From contig NZ_CP058559.1 in the NCBI RefSeq assembly GCF_014467015.1, forward strand, positions 2,170,001-2,234,000: DNA of 64,000 bases. Direction: 5' to 3'. The notes under the pieces were generated by a model. The model was given only the letters and a program-made list of their open reading frames with translations. It searched no databases and was not told the DNA's origin. Below are positions 28,405 through 36,887 of this stretch, piece by piece; within the stretch, counting starts at the first letter, position 1; every line of letters starts with the position of its first letter. The translations under genes and the position numbers were made by a program. The stretch is from Alkalicella caledoniensis. Its GTDB lineage: Bacteria > Bacillota > Proteinivoracia > Proteinivoracales > Proteinivoracaceae.

Positions 28405-28652
28405 ATTTGAGCTTTTTAAAGAGCGTGAGTACTTTAATAAAGACATCAAAGGCTGCAATAGTGTTAACACTAATTTTGGTTTTGAGCTTCGTAAGTACTA
28501 GCATTTACATTCTCTTCAAAACCCACCCATTATTAGAAACACCTACTTCAGGGGCAAAAAACCTCGCAATTGGGATGTTAGTTTTAGCATTCTTAGTTAT
28601 GGTAGCATATGAAACTTATAGTAGATTCAGAAAAAAAACTAAAGCGGAGTAG
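28401..28652 (+). CDS. Small two-helix membrane protein of the moxR operon
   Basis: 83 residues; ATGA overlap with the preceding gene proves coupling. Helices at about residues 18-37 and 52-70 and a basic C terminus (RFRKKTKAE). I do not recognise a family. Last gene before a terminator 32 bases on. Confidence 0.7.
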   Translation: MNLSFLKSVSTLIKTSKAAIVLTLILVLSFVSTSIYILFKTHPLLETPTSGAKNLAIGMLVLAFLVMVAYETYSRFRKKTKAE

Positions 28653-28684
28653 TAAAAAGATAGGCTAAAGAAAATACTGTAATT

Positions 28685-28714
28685 AAAAGTCCAAAGTTTA
28701 GGCTTTGGACTTTT
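28685..28714 (+). terminator. Terminator of the moxR operon
   Basis: AAAAGTCCAAAG (28685-28696) / CTTTGGACTTTT (28703-28714), loop TTTAGG; a 12-bp perfect stem. Confidence 0.88.
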
Positions 28715-28746
28715 ATATAACCTTAAAAAGAGAAGGAGTTGTTGTA

Positions 28747-30279
28747 ATGACACAAAGTAAAGTTCTAATACTAGATTTCGGAGGGCAGTATAATCAGCTT
28801 ATTGCTAGAAGAGTTAGGGAAAGTAAAGTTTATTGCGAAATAAAACCATATAATATCTCAATTGAGGATATAGAGGAATTTAACCCGTCTGCAATAATTC
28901 TTTCTGGTGGGCCAGCAAGTGTTTATAATGAAGGGGCACCAAGATGCTCAGAAGAAATTTTTAGTGGCAGATGGCCAGTTTTAGGGATTTGTTACGGCAT
29001 GCAACTAATGGTACACTACCTAGGTGGAGAAGTTAAACGAGCCTCCCATAGGGAATACGGTACTATTTCAATGACTGTTACCAATCACGAGGGCTTATTT
29101 AAAGATATATCAGCAGAGACAGAGGTGTTGATGAGCCATAGTGACTTTATACCTCAAGTACCTGCTGACTTTCAGATAACAGCTTATAGCGATAATACAC
29201 CAACAGCAGCCATTGAAAATCACTCTAAAAAACTTTATGGTATCCAGTTTCACCCCGAAGTTATACTTACAGTAGAAGGTAAAGAAATAATAAATAACTT
29301 TTTATTCACAATCTGTAACCTAACAGCAGATTGGACCATGGACTCTTTTATAGAGACCACTGTCGCCCAAATCAAGGCCCAAATAGGAGATAGGAAAGCT
29401 GTTTGTGGGCTAAGTGGTGGGGTTGACTCTGCAGTTGCTGCACTCCTTGTTCATAAGGCAATTGGTCCTAACCTAACCTGTATATTCGTTGATCACGGCT
29501 TGCTAAGGAAAAATGAAGCTCAAGAAGTTATGGAAGCTTTTGAGGGTAAACTGGGGTTAAATGTTATAAAGATAGACGCTCAAGAACAATTTTTGTCTAA
29601 ACTAAAGGGTATTACTGAGCCAGAGGAAAAAAGAAAAATCATAGGAAATGAGTTTGTCCGTATTTTTGAACAAGGGGCAGCTAAATATGGTCAAGGTGAG
29701 TACCTAGTACAAGGTACCCTATACCCAGACGTTGTAGAGTCAGGAACTGATACTGCAACAACCATCAAAACCCATCATAACGTAGGTGGACTTCCAGAGG
29801 ATATGACATTTGAACTTTGTGAGCCCCTAAGAAATCTATTTAAAGACGAAGTAAGAATAGTAGGAAGCAAACTAGGTCTTCCCCAACACCTTGTGTCCAG
29901 GCAACCTTTCCCAGGACCTGGCCTTGCAATCAGAATTATGGGAGAGATAACAGAGGAAAAACTCGAGATACTTCGCGACGCAGATGCAATCGTAAGGGAA
30001 GAAATAATTAACTACGATAAGGATAAAAAAGTATGGCAATTCTTTGCAGTCCTTCCCGGAGCTTACAGCGTAGGAGTAATGGGAGACGACCGTACCTACC
30101 AGCAAGTTGTAGCGGTAAGGGCAGTAGGCTCAGAAGACGGAATGACAGCAACATGGTCACGCTTACCATACGAGCTATTAGACAAAATATCCAAAAGATT
30201 AGTAAACGAAGTAGACGGTGTTAACCGTGTGGTATACGATATCACATCAAAACCCCCGGGAACTATTGAGTGGGAGTAG
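28747..30279 (+). CDS. guaA: GMP synthase (glutamine-hydrolysing) GuaA
   Basis: ATG 28747 follows AGAAGGAG; an upstream in-frame codon (28705) lies inside the terminator arm. 510 residues. Class I glutamine amidotransferase domain with [10 protein letters not shown] (nucleophile Cys) and QFHPEV, then the ATP pyrophosphatase loop [11 protein letters not shown] and the dimerisation domain ending KPPGTIEWE. It converts XMP to GMP. The last 12 bases (30268-30279) are repeated at 40261-40272, and the 3' end is a known integration site for genomic islands; the present 3' end was probably rebuilt by the island. Confidence 0.97.
   Translation: MTQSKVLILDFGGQYNQLIARRVRESKVYCEIKPYNISIEDIEEFNPSAIILSGGPASVYNEGAPRCSEEIFSGRWPVLGICYGMQLMVHYLGGEVKRASHREYGTISMTVTNHEGLFKDISAETEVLMSHSDFIPQVPADFQITAYSDNTPTAAIENHSKKLYGIQFHPEVILTVEGKEIINNFLFTICNLTADWTMDSFIETTVAQIKAQIGDRKAVCGLSGGVDSAVAALLVHKAIGPNLTCIFVDHGLLRKNEAQEVMEAFEGKLGLNVIKIDAQEQFLSKLKGITEPEEKRKIIGNEFVRIFEQGAAKYGQGEYLVQGTLYPDVVESGTDTATTIKTHHNVGGLPEDMTFELCEPLRNLFKDEVRIVGSKLGLPQHLVSRQPFPGPGLAIRIMGEITEEKLEILRDADAIVREEIINYDKDKKVWQFFAVLPGAYSVGVMGDDRTYQQVVAVRAVGSEDGMTATWSRLPYELLDKISKRLVNEVDGVNRVVYDITSKPPGTIEWE
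30268..30279 (+). other. attL-like core at the guaA 3' end
   Basis: GAGTGGGAGTAG, the last four codons of guaA including the stop, is repeated exactly at 40261-40272. The interval (9993 bp from repeat to repeat) contains mobile-element genes. Between 30280 and 30410 I see no gene; an integrase would normally start near here. Confidence 0.8.
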
Positions 30280-30341
30280 GTATCAAATGGATTAAAAGTG
30301 GCTTAAACACTGGGTTTGTGGCACTTTGAAACAGGCTGTGA

Positions 30342-30364
30342 TACTGCTATGATACTAAAAATTA
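30342..30364 (+). repeat. Island end repeat, left copy
   Basis: TACTGCTATGATACTAAAAATTA matches 40142-40164 at 20 of 23 positions, same orientation. Each copy lies inside the island, 62 and 96 bases from the respective att core. Could be integrase arm sites or the scar of an integrase gene end. Confidence 0.5.
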
Positions 30365-30412
30365 TTTTGACCAATAATTTAAGGTGTCCCTACAATTAAG
30401 ATAACAAGAGGA

Positions 30413-30468
30413 AAACCCTCTCGTTTAGCTAAGTTTTATGACTTAGTTTAAGTGAGAGGGTTTTTGTT
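30413..30468. terminator. Strong hairpin terminator at the left edge of the island
   Basis: AAACCCTCTC (30413-30422) / GAGAGGGTTT (30454-30463) with an inner CTAAG/CTTAG pairing, then TTTTG. It probably now ends guaA transcription. The start codon of the next small gene must lie after it. Confidence 0.85.
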
Positions 30469-30487
30469 TTGTAAAAATCAACTAATT

Positions 30488-30721
30488 ATGATGAACGATT
30501 ATTTAAGTTATGACCTATTTCTAATTTTAGTGAAGTATCATCTAGGCGGTGATGATATCTGGCAAAAAGAAATCGCAGAAGAACTTAACAAAAAAGTAGA
30601 TGCCATTATCGCCCGAAACACATACACAAAATATAAAACCTCACCCACAAAAGAAGAACAGGAAAAAGCAAGAATTGAGTACCTAGATTTGAAGGGATAC
30701 CATAAAGATCGGCCGTGGTGA
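30488..30721 (+). CDS. Small conserved mobile-element protein, unknown
   Basis: 77 residues from ATG 30488 (or 30491); an in-frame GTG at 30452 lies in the terminator and is not used. The protein is charged, with YLSYDLFLILVKYHLGGDD at the N terminus and a run of A/E/K; from memory similar small proteins sit next to Mob relaxases in Tn916/Tn1549-like clostridial elements. Function unknown. It precedes the relaxase by 68 bases. Confidence 0.55.
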   Translation: MMNDYLSYDLFLILVKYHLGGDDIWQKEIAEELNKKVDAIIARNTYTKYKTSPTKEEQEKARIEYLDLKGYHKDRPW

Positions 30722-30789
30722 TTTTCTCTTTATCGGCAGTATACAGGAGCGTGGCACACTCCTGTAATAATAGTTAAGAAAGGAGTACC

Positions 30790-31718
30790 TTGCATGTGAA
30801 ACGATCAATTAGTATTGCAAAAGGCAAAGGCTCTATCGGGCATAACTCAAGAAATTTTAAAGCAGAAAATGTTGATCCAGAACGCACTCAATTTAACACT
30901 TGTTATGTTAATGAAGATATTCACCAAGTCTATCATAAGCTATTCGATACTGCCCTTGAAAATTACAATGCCAAACAGAAACGCAATGATAGAAAAATTC
31001 CAGATTATTATGAGAAAATACACACTTCAAAACAAGAGAAGTTATTCTATGAAATCGTTGTACAAATTGGTAACTTTGAAGATATGAGTGCTACTGATGA
31101 AAACGGAAAGCTAGCGGAGAAAATCCTCCATCAATATATGGCTGAATTTCAAGATAGAGGCCCTACACTATATGCGTTTTCTGCTCATCTCCATATGAAT
31201 GAAGCTACACCACATTTACATATTGATTTTGTGCCATATACAGATGGCAACAAACGTGGTTTGGAAACGAAAAATCGCTAAAAGGTGCGTTAGAAAAGTT
31301 AGGATTCAAGGGTAGTACTCGTGGCTGTACAGAACTTACCCAATGGCAAGATTCAGAGAAAGAAAAATTAGCAGAAATTATGCTTGAACATGGTATCGAG
31401 TGGGAGAAAAAAGGCTCCAATAAAGAGCATTTATCTGTACTTGATTACAAAAAAGAAAAGCGTGCCGAAGAAATATTGCAGCTAGAAGAACAAATTGATA
31501 GTTTAGAAGACAACTCCAAAAAACTTGATACCATAATTGAACAAAAAACTGATAACTCCAAACGTATTGAAGCTAAGTTAGATAATATTATGAAACAACA
31601 CAAAGATATTCAGACGAATATTCATGCCTATTATGAAGAAACAAAGTGGCAGCTCCCTGAAGTGACAGGACTTGCTACTGCAAAATCATATAAAGAAAAA
31701 AAGGCGCAGCCTCTGAAC
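30790..31718 (+). pseudogene. MobV-type (Pre/Mob) relaxase, frameshifted and cut by an IS
   Basis: Start TTG 30790 or GTG 30796 after AAAGGAG. Residues 1-160 contain the relaxase motifs: NxRxxKAENVD-like start, and HLHMNEATPHLHIDFVPYT, with the HxHxDE-type metal histidines. At 31281 the frame stops (GLETKNR*), but the +/- one-base neighbour frame continues as LKGALEKLGFKGSTRGCTE to 31718, where the IS3 copy B begins; one base is missing in the AAAAATCG stretch. A C-terminal coiled coil follows. Such relaxases nick oriT to mobilise plasmids or transposons. The remaining C terminus is at 33660-33758. The element can no longer mobilise itself. Confidence 0.85.
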
Positions 31719-31869
31719 TGAACATGCCCCTGTCAAGTAGACAGTAGAAAAAACAAAAAATGCTTTGACGTCAATCATCTAATTTGATTGGCGTTATTTT
31801 TTTGTAGGTTTGTTTTATCAAGTGAAAATATCACCTTTATACATAAGAATTTAATTACCCGCATTTATT

Positions 31870-31995
31870 CCACGGTCCTGTTGACATGGGGTCCCCTGTA
31901 CCCTCTGGACTCCCATTCTTGGGCGGAAGTTGATACTAAACAAATATTTGGCTTCCGCCACACACATTTTACCAGAGGGTACACCCCATATAAAC
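31870..31995 (-). repeat. Long structured hairpin inside IS3 copy B
   Basis: Counterpart of 6733-6854 in copy A: GTACCCTCTGG/CCAGAGGGTAC and GGCGGAAG/CTTCCGCC are kept on the minus strand with small loop changes. Confidence 0.65.
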
Positions 31996-32016
31996 AGGCT
32001 TTCGCGGCATAAAAGC

Positions 32017-32943
32017 TTATGCTACCTTACTTAAAAGGTGCTGCCTATACTCCATTGGTGTCATGCACTCAAGCCTCTTCTGGTAACGACGGTTATTGTA
32101 ATACTCTATGTATTCAATGACCGCGGCTTCCAACTCCTCATATGAATTGAATTTACTTAGGTAGTACATTTCTGACTTAAGAGTACCAAAAAATGCCTCC
32201 ATAGGGCCGTTATCTATGCAACGGGATACTCTAGACATACTTTGTGTCATACCCGCATTATCCAACTTGTTTTTGAACATTTTTGAGGTGTATTGAAATC
32301 CCCTATCACTGTGGAAGATCGGCTTTGCATCAGGGTGCTGCTCATGGGCAATGTCAAACGTTCTAAATACCAGTGCATTGTTATTTGAATGACCCAAGAC
32401 AAAGGACACTATGCTCTTATCTCCGAGGTCAAGTATGGCACTTAGATAGGCTTTTCCACTGATTCCATATTTCATCTCTGTTACATCAGTAAGCCATTTC
32501 TCCCCAAATCCATTTGCATTAAAGTTCCTGCTTAGTACGTTTTTTGCAGTTATTTCTGGTGTGGATTTGATGTAGTTCTTTCTCTTTCTACGGCATACAG
32601 ATTTTAAACCTAGTATTTTCATCAGTCTGTAGATTCTCTTATGGTTTACATGGAATTCTTGCTCTCTGTTTAACTTGATTGTCATCTGACGATACCCAAG
32701 TATACCGCCTCTCTCTTCATAAGCATCTCGGATCAACGGTATTAAAGTCTTGTTAAACTGCTCATTGCCACTTGCTTCTCTGTTTAACCATTTGTAATAT
32801 GAAGATCGTTCAATTCCAGCAAAATTACATAGTTTTGTGAGTGCATAACCTTTAGTATCATGAAGTTCATGTATTGTCAGATAGATGGTTTCATACCTTA
32901 CCTGGCTTAAGACCGCCTCCTTTGTATTTCTTCCAACTTTTTT
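32017..32943 (-). CDS. IS3-family transposase OrfB (by -1 frameshift), copy B
   Basis: Open on the minus strand from the A AAA AAG heptamer (plus-strand CTTTTTT, 32937-32943) to its stop at 32017. DDE core residues are intact (WLTDVTEM, HSDRGFQYTS, MEAFFGTLKSE). Differences from copy A include SKFNSYEELEAAV near the C terminus. Expected to be made only as OrfAB. Confidence 0.88.
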   Translation of the reverse strand, partial: KKVGRNTKEAVLSQVRYETIYLTIHELHDTKGYALTKLCNFAGIERSSYYKWLNREASGNEQFNKTLIPLIRDAYEERGGILGYRQMTIKLNREQEFHVNHKRIYRLMKILGLKSVCRRKRKNYIKSTPEITAKNVLSRNFNANGFGEKWLTDVTEMKYGISGKAYLSAILDLGDKSIVSFVLGHSNNNALVFRTFDIAHEQHPDAKPIFHSDRGFQYTSKMFKNKLDNAGMTQSMSRVSRCIDNGPMEAFFGTLKSEMYYLSKFNSYEELEAAVIEYIEYYNNRRYQKRLECMTPMEYRQHLLSKVA

Positions 32944-33590
32944 AGAAAATCTATCTCCATTTGCTTTTCGAGAATCTCAGCTTCAAGCAGTTTGTTTTGG
33001 GCTTTGAGTTTGTCCATCTCAGACATCTCATCTTCTGTTTTTCTTTTACCACGCTTGTCTTGAAGGGCATCTATACCTTGTTTTAAGTATTTATTAGTCC
33101 ATGAATTGACCTGTTGGTAAGATACCTTAAACTTCTGCGCTGTTTCGGCATAGTTGTGTTTATTTTCAATGCAGTACTTTACTATTTCTACTCTTTCATC
33201 AAAATCAGTTTTTCTTCCTTTAGTCATGATAGATACTCCTCCAGTACCAGAAGATTTTAGTTTCTCATGACTATTATACTTCATAACCCACGTATGAAGC
33301 ATCCCTGTAGAGCGTATTCCATATTCAAAACATATATCGTGCAAGGAACCCTTACCAGAAAGGTATTCGCTTACTGCCATTTCCTTTACATGTGAAGAGT
33401 GACTGAAATTCTTAGAACTAGTATTCAATCCTTTAATACCCAACGACTTATAATTGCTAACCCATCTCCTCATGGTATCTTTGCCAACACCAATTAACTT
33501 AGCTGCATGGCTAAAGGAATCTTTCCCTTCTATACACCTAAGAACATATTCTAATTTTTCTTCTGGTGAGAATTTACTTTTCCGTCCCAT
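32907..33590 (-). CDS. IS3-family transposase OrfA, copy B
   Basis: 227 residues with the same two helix-turn-helix units and coiled coil as copy A, about 10% different in sequence by eye. ATG has AAGGAGGAG upstream on the minus strand. The frameshift heptamer is conserved in phase. Confidence 0.9.
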   Translation of the reverse strand: MGRKSKFSPEEKLEYVLRCIEGKDSFSHAAKLIGVGKDTMRRWVSNYKSLGIKGLNTSSKNFSHSSHVKEMAVSEYLSGKGSLHDICFEYGIRSTGMLHTWVMKYNSHEKLKSSGTGGVSIMTKGRKTDFDERVEIVKYCIENKHNYAETAQKFKVSYQQVNSWTNKYLKQGIDALQDKRGKRKTEDEMSEMDKLKAQNKLLEAEILEKQMEIDFLKKLEEIQRRRS

Positions 33591-33659
33591 AAAAAATACT
33601 CCTCCTTGTAGTAAACAGTTTTTATTATTTAAACTGTTTACTACAAGGGGAGCATATCA

Positions 33660-33758
33660 GTAAATTCCCTAAAGGAAGTCATTAAAGGCTTAGTGGTCAG
33701 ACTAGTCAATCTAAAACAGAAATATAATACTTTATTAAATGAGAAAAACTATTGGTAA
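33660..33758 (+). pseudogene. C-terminal remnant of the MobV relaxase
   Basis: Directly after the IS the frame reads VNSLKEVIKGLVVRLVNLKQKYNTLL to TAA, like the coiled-coil tail of MobV relaxases. It is the separated end of the gene at 30790-31718. Confidence 0.6.
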
Positions 33759-33994
33759 AGTTTTTTCAAGCACTACCCAATACCGAGCAGGAACAACACT
33801 TACTGTCTCAGATGATGAATGCCCAGAGTGAAATCAATCTCTTTGAGGGTCGTGAGAAGTTTATAGAAGGATTTCGATTAGGTGCAAGGTTTATGTTAGA
33901 TACGTTTGTGGTTGAAAACAAGAAAGTGCCATTCGCAATATTAAGTAATATCTTATACATAATAGAACTCCTTGCAAGCTGTGAGGAGTTCTGA
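33752..33994 (+). CDS. Small protein resembling DUF6809 (mobile-element associated)
   Basis: 80 residues from TTG 33752; the start is uncertain and the N terminus may be truncated. The segment EINLFEGREKFIEGFRLGARFMLDTF is like the conserved C-terminal helix of small proteins common in clostridial conjugative elements. Function unknown. It follows the relaxase remnant, as in such elements. Confidence 0.45.
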   Translation: MVKFFQALPNTEQEQHLLSQMMNAQSEINLFEGREKFIEGFRLGARFMLDTFVVENKKVPFAILSNILYIIELLASCEEF

Positions 33995-34027
33995 TTTAAA
34001 ATCGGAATGGAATAATTGTAGTATTAT

Positions 34028-34059
34028 AATAAATACATGTATAAAACCTTGTATTTATT
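34028..34059. promoter_or_regulatory. Inverted repeat upstream of fic, candidate operator
   Basis: AATAAATACA (34028-34037) / TGTATTTATT (34050-34059), 12-base spacer. The right arm overlaps the -35 box of the fic promoter, so a repressor bound here would block it; the Fic protein's own DNA-binding domain is the obvious candidate. Confidence 0.55.
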
Positions 34060-34078
34060 CCTATTATTATGATATACT
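34049..34078 (+). promoter_or_regulatory. Promoter of the fic gene
   Basis: TTGTAT (34049-34054), 18 bases, TATACT (34073-34078). Confidence 0.55.
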
Positions 34079-34113
34079 ATTCCTATGCAAATATTTTCCA
34101 TGAGGTGAGTAAG

Positions 34114-35028
34114 ATGGATTACATGAAAGTATCAGAAGCAGCAGAAAAATGGGGTCTGTCTACCCGTCGAGTGCGTATTCTTTGCCAAGAAAATAGAATT
34201 GAGGGTGTCATTCGCAAAGGCAACCTTTATATGATACCAACCGAAGCAAAAAAGCCAGAGGACGGTCGTAGCAAGGGACAGAATCGCACTGTCCTAAAAA
34301 AGCTACTTGATAATATTGATAAAAACTTAGAAAAACTCTCTAATATGCGTCCACTGACCAAAGGCGAGGTCGAACGTTTGAGAGATGAGTTTTTGATTGA
34401 ATTTACCTACAACTCCAATGCCATTGAGGGTAATACTCTCACCTTGCAAGAGACAGCAATGGTTTTAGAAGGTGTCACAATTGACCAAAAACCATTAAAA
34501 GAGCATTTAGAGATTATTGGGCATCGTGATGCGTTTCAATATGTAGAAAGCCTTGTTAGCGATAAGGTGGAGTTTTCAGAATATGTGATCAAAAATATAC
34601 ACTCACTTGTTTTAATGGATAGACCTGAAGACAAAGGTATTTTTCGACGTATTCCTGTACGCATTATGGGTGCTTTCCACGAGCCTCCACAGCCTTATAT
34701 GGTTGAACCAATGATGAATGAATTATTAGTAAATCACAGACAAAGAAAGGATAAAATGCATCTTGTAGAAGCAGTTGCATTGTTTCACTTAGATTTTGAG
34801 GGTATCCACCCTTTTATTGATGGTAATGGACGTACAGGAAGATTGCTTATCAACTTAGAACTAATGCAGAATGGCTATCCTGCTATAGATGTGAAGTTTT
34901 CTGATAGAAGAAAATATTATCAGGCTTTTGATGAGTATTATCGCAATCACAATGAATTACCAATGGTGGAGATGGTTGCAGGGTATGTGAATGAGAGACT
35001 GGAGAAGTATGTGGAGATTTTAGCTTAG
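34114..35028 (+). CDS. Fic-family AMP-transferase with N-terminal DNA-binding domain
   Basis: ATG 34114 has GAGGTGAG 5 bases upstream; an earlier in-frame ATG (34069) overlaps the promoter. 304 residues. Residues 1-45 are a MerR/excisionase-like helix-turn-helix (MKVSEAAEKWGLSTRRVRILCQ). An inhibitory helix NSNAIEGN (about residue 105) precedes the Fic core HPFIDGNGRTGR (about residue 230), with the catalytic His, so this is a self-inhibited Fic enzyme. Fic proteins modify target proteins with AMP or similar; targets are unknown. It stands alone between its promoter and a large terminator, possibly a selfish or defence-type cargo of the island. Confidence 0.9.
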   Translation: MDYMKVSEAAEKWGLSTRRVRILCQENRIEGVIRKGNLYMIPTEAKKPEDGRSKGQNRTVLKKLLDNIDKNLEKLSNMRPLTKGEVERLRDEFLIEFTYNSNAIEGNTLTLQETAMVLEGVTIDQKPLKEHLEIIGHRDAFQYVESLVSDKVEFSEYVIKNIHSLVLMDRPEDKGIFRRIPVRIMGAFHEPPQPYMVEPMMNELLVNHRQRKDKMHLVEAVALFHLDFEGIHPFIDGNGRTGRLLINLELMQNGYPAIDVKFSDRRKYYQAFDEYYRNHNELPMVEMVAGYVNERLEKYVEILA

Positions 35029-35047
35029 GTTTAATAAACAAATAATT

Positions 35048-35104
35048 AATAGTTAAAAAGGATGTTACAACCTATGATAGGTTATAACATCCTTTTTAAC
35101 TATT
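35048..35104. terminator. Bidirectional terminator between fic and the XRE-type gene
   Basis: AATAGTTAAAAAGGATGTTA (35048-35067) pairs with 35085-35104, and AACCTA/TAGGTT closes the top: a 26-bp stem with A and T tracts on both sides. Confidence 0.9.
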
Positions 35105-35130
35105 TCATTGTTTTACAGACAAATTTAATT

Positions 35131-36174
35131 TTAATCAAAAATTTCTATTTGATCCGAATTGTTTTCTTTAGTTTCTTCTATAAGTTTATCAATACGATTT
35201 AAAAACTCCTTTTTAGCGGTTATTGACAAATCACTCAATTTTGATACTTCTGTAGCCATAAACCGGAGAGTAAAGCTTGGATCAACGTCAATATTTGTTG
35301 CTATTTTTTCAAGTAATTTATTGGCATATTTAATATCATAATCAGAAATGAATTTTATGGCAGATAAAATTTTGGAAACATAGATCATATTGTTTTTATC
35401 AAAGTCATTTAAAAGATTGTCGTATTCTTCCTTTGATTTTGATTGTTTAGCAAACTTAGATTTATCTGTTAGTGAATAGAACTTGTGCTTTACAAGTATA
35501 TCATTTGCTTCTATTTGGAGCGCTGCGATATCCACTAATTGATCTTTATGTTCAAGTTTAAGTAAATGATACATGACTGAACAAAGTGTAATCCAATTCG
35601 ATTTTGTAGTGTTTTTAGATAATAAACTCTCTAGTTTTGTAATATCTAAATTTATGACAATAAATGATTTAACATTGGTTTCTTTGTTTGTAAAATCTTT
35701 GGGACTGTACCAACAATTAGGTTTTATCTCTTTGTCATCTAAATTAAATTCCTCGGTAAATAGATCATTTAGATCTTCGTTTTGATTAATATACTCAACT
35801 AAATCATTACTAGTTATATGCAAATCAACAATTCTGTTATTTATATCGTCAATTAAGCTATCCGGAACAGGTATATTTCTTTCAACACTATCAAAATTCA
35901 TAAATGCTATATTTTCTTTTAAATCTTCATCTGAAAGGTTTTCGGATATACTTTCCATAAAAGTAGGATAACCCGTATCTGTATTGGTAATAAAGTTTAA
36001 CACTTTCACAAAAGTTGAGTATTCAACTGTTTTTATAGCGGCATTTTCTAATTTAGAATAGTACGCGGCTGTTTTATTTATATGGTCAGCAACATCTTTA
36101 GCTTTTATGTTGTAATTTATGCGAAATTCTTTTAATTTCTGAGCCATTTCTCCCGTTATTACTATCTTAGGCAT
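35131..36174 (-). CDS. XRE-type helix-turn-helix protein, large
   Basis: 347 residues. Residues 8-65 form a Cro/CI-type HTH (LKEFRINYNIKAKDVADHINKTAAYYSKLE). The remaining 280 residues are helical, charged and unrecognised, much larger than a simple repressor. The ATG is divergent from the zinc-ribbon gene; palindromes in between are probable operators. It could be the island's master regulator; with a large C-terminal effector domain it may also sense a signal. Function inferred from the HTH only. Confidence 0.65.
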   Translation of the reverse strand: MPKIVITGEMAQKLKEFRINYNIKAKDVADHINKTAAYYSKLENAAIKTVEYSTFVKVLNFITNTDTGYPTFMESISENLSDEDLKENIAFMNFDSVERNIPVPDSLIDDINNRIVDLHITSNDLVEYINQNEDLNDLFTEEFNLDDKEIKPNCWYSPKDFTNKETNVKSFIVINLDITKLESLLSKNTTKSNWITLCSVMYHLLKLEHKDQLVDIAALQIEANDILVKHKFYSLTDKSKFAKQSKSKEEYDNLLNDFDKNNMIYVSKILSAIKFISDYDIKYANKLLEKIATNIDVDPSFTLRFMATEVSKLSDLSITAKKEFLNRIDKLIEETKENNSDQIEIFD

Positions 36175-36248
36175 AAGACACCTCCTATTAAGATTAAATT
36201 ATATCACTTAAATTATAAAACGTCAATAGATTAACCTAAACAAATACT

Positions 36249-36266
36249 CGGTTAATTAATTAACCG
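36249..36266. promoter_or_regulatory. 18-bp perfect palindrome, candidate operator
   Basis: CGGTTAATTAATTAACCG lies 8 bases upstream of the -35 box of the divergent gene; a further half-site ATTAACC occurs at about 36230-36236. Likely binding site of the adjacent HTH protein. Confidence 0.6.
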
Positions 36267-36273
36267 AAAGTAC

Positions 36274-36301
36274 TTGACACTTTAAGTGTTTGTGTTAAAA
36301 T
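36274..36301 (+). promoter_or_regulatory. Promoter of the zinc-ribbon gene
   Basis: TTGACA (36274-36279), 16 bases, TAAAAT (36296-36301). A 12-bp palindrome GGTTGGCCAACC (36311-36322) lies at about +5 to +15 and may be a second operator. Confidence 0.7.
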
Positions 36302-36347
36302 ATGGATAGAGGTTGGCCAACCGGACTAAAGAAAGGAGGGTACAATT

Positions 36348-36485
36348 ATGTATAAAACTGGCGAAAGACCTGGGAAAGGTACATACATTTGCACAACTTG
36401 CGGTCAAATTGTGCGATTAGATGACAGTACCGACACTTTGCCACCATGCCCTAAATGTACAGAAACAACTTATCGCAAAGGGTAA
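36348..36485 (+). CDS. Small zinc-ribbon protein
   Basis: 45 residues, ATG 36348 after AAAGGAGGG, too short for common gene-finding limits. It begins MYKTGERPGKGTY and has two CxxC pairs (ICTTCG and PCPKC), forming one zinc ribbon of rubredoxin-like size. Similar short proteins are widespread in Firmicutes but their role is not established. The strong promoter with palindromes shows it is a regulated, expressed gene, divergent from the XRE-type gene. A weak hairpin (36490-36527, CCCTAAA..TTTAGGG) follows. Confidence 0.75.
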   Translation: MYKTGERPGKGTYICTTCGQIVRLDDSTDTLPPCPKCTETTYRKG

Positions 36486-36669
36486 AAAAATACCCTAAAC
36501 TACTTCGCCAAAAGTAATTTAGGGAGCAATATCTAGTCAAAAATTAGAAATTTCTAACATCAGTGATATTATTTTATTGACTTTAAAATTATACATAGAA
36601 ATTCCTGATTCGTCAACTATAGCAGTCGTTATTTGATGTGTAACGACTGAATAATTAAAGGAATTTGAT

Positions 36670-36887
36670 ATGAATAAAAAAGTACTTAGAGTTAAAGAAG
36701 AGTCAGATTCTGGTTTTAATGCAAGCTTTATAAATGAGCAAACAGAAGAACTATCGGAATAGAACAAGTTATCGATCGGATGAATAAGGGTAACCCTTCC
36801 TATGGTGATTCTCATGTAGTTAAAGGTGCAACAGGTGATTATGTAAGGTCTAATCCTGATAGCTCACCAAAAAATAATATTGAGTAA
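36670..36887 (+). pseudogene. Frameshifted DUF3892-like small gene
   Basis: ATG 36670 gives MNKKVLRVKEESDSGFN to a stop at 36760-36762, and the -1 frame continues as EQVIDRMNKGNPSYGDSHVV and GDYVRSNPDSS to TAA at 36885-36887. Together the pieces resemble a DUF3892-type protein of about 72 residues, with the conserved YVRSNPD end. One base appears to be lost or gained near 36760. The remaining sequence 36488-36669 shows no gene. Confidence 0.55.

Larger units (their letters stand above)
31719..33659 (-). mobile_element. IS3-family (IS150-like) insertion sequence, copy B
   Basis: 1941 bp on the minus strand, with the same ends as copy A (TGAACATGCCCC at 31719; reverse complement TGATATGCTCCCC at 33659). 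Unlike copy A no target repeat is visible (AAC versus GTA), and relaxase sequence is missing across the junction, so a deletion accompanied or followed insertion. It differs from copy A by several amino-acid changes in both frames and 36 bp of extra sequence near the right end. Confidence 0.92.

Noticed and set aside
28653-28746. Purine riboswitch ahead of guaA
   Set aside because: Only an intrinsic terminator of the upstream operon is present; none of the conserved aptamer segments occur.
31788-32012. 74-residue plus-strand frame
   Set aside because: Antisense to the non-coding right end of IS3 copy B and its hairpin.
36537-36815. 92-residue minus-strand frame
   Set aside because: Overlaps the DUF3892-like pseudogene on the other strand; low-complexity, no start signal.
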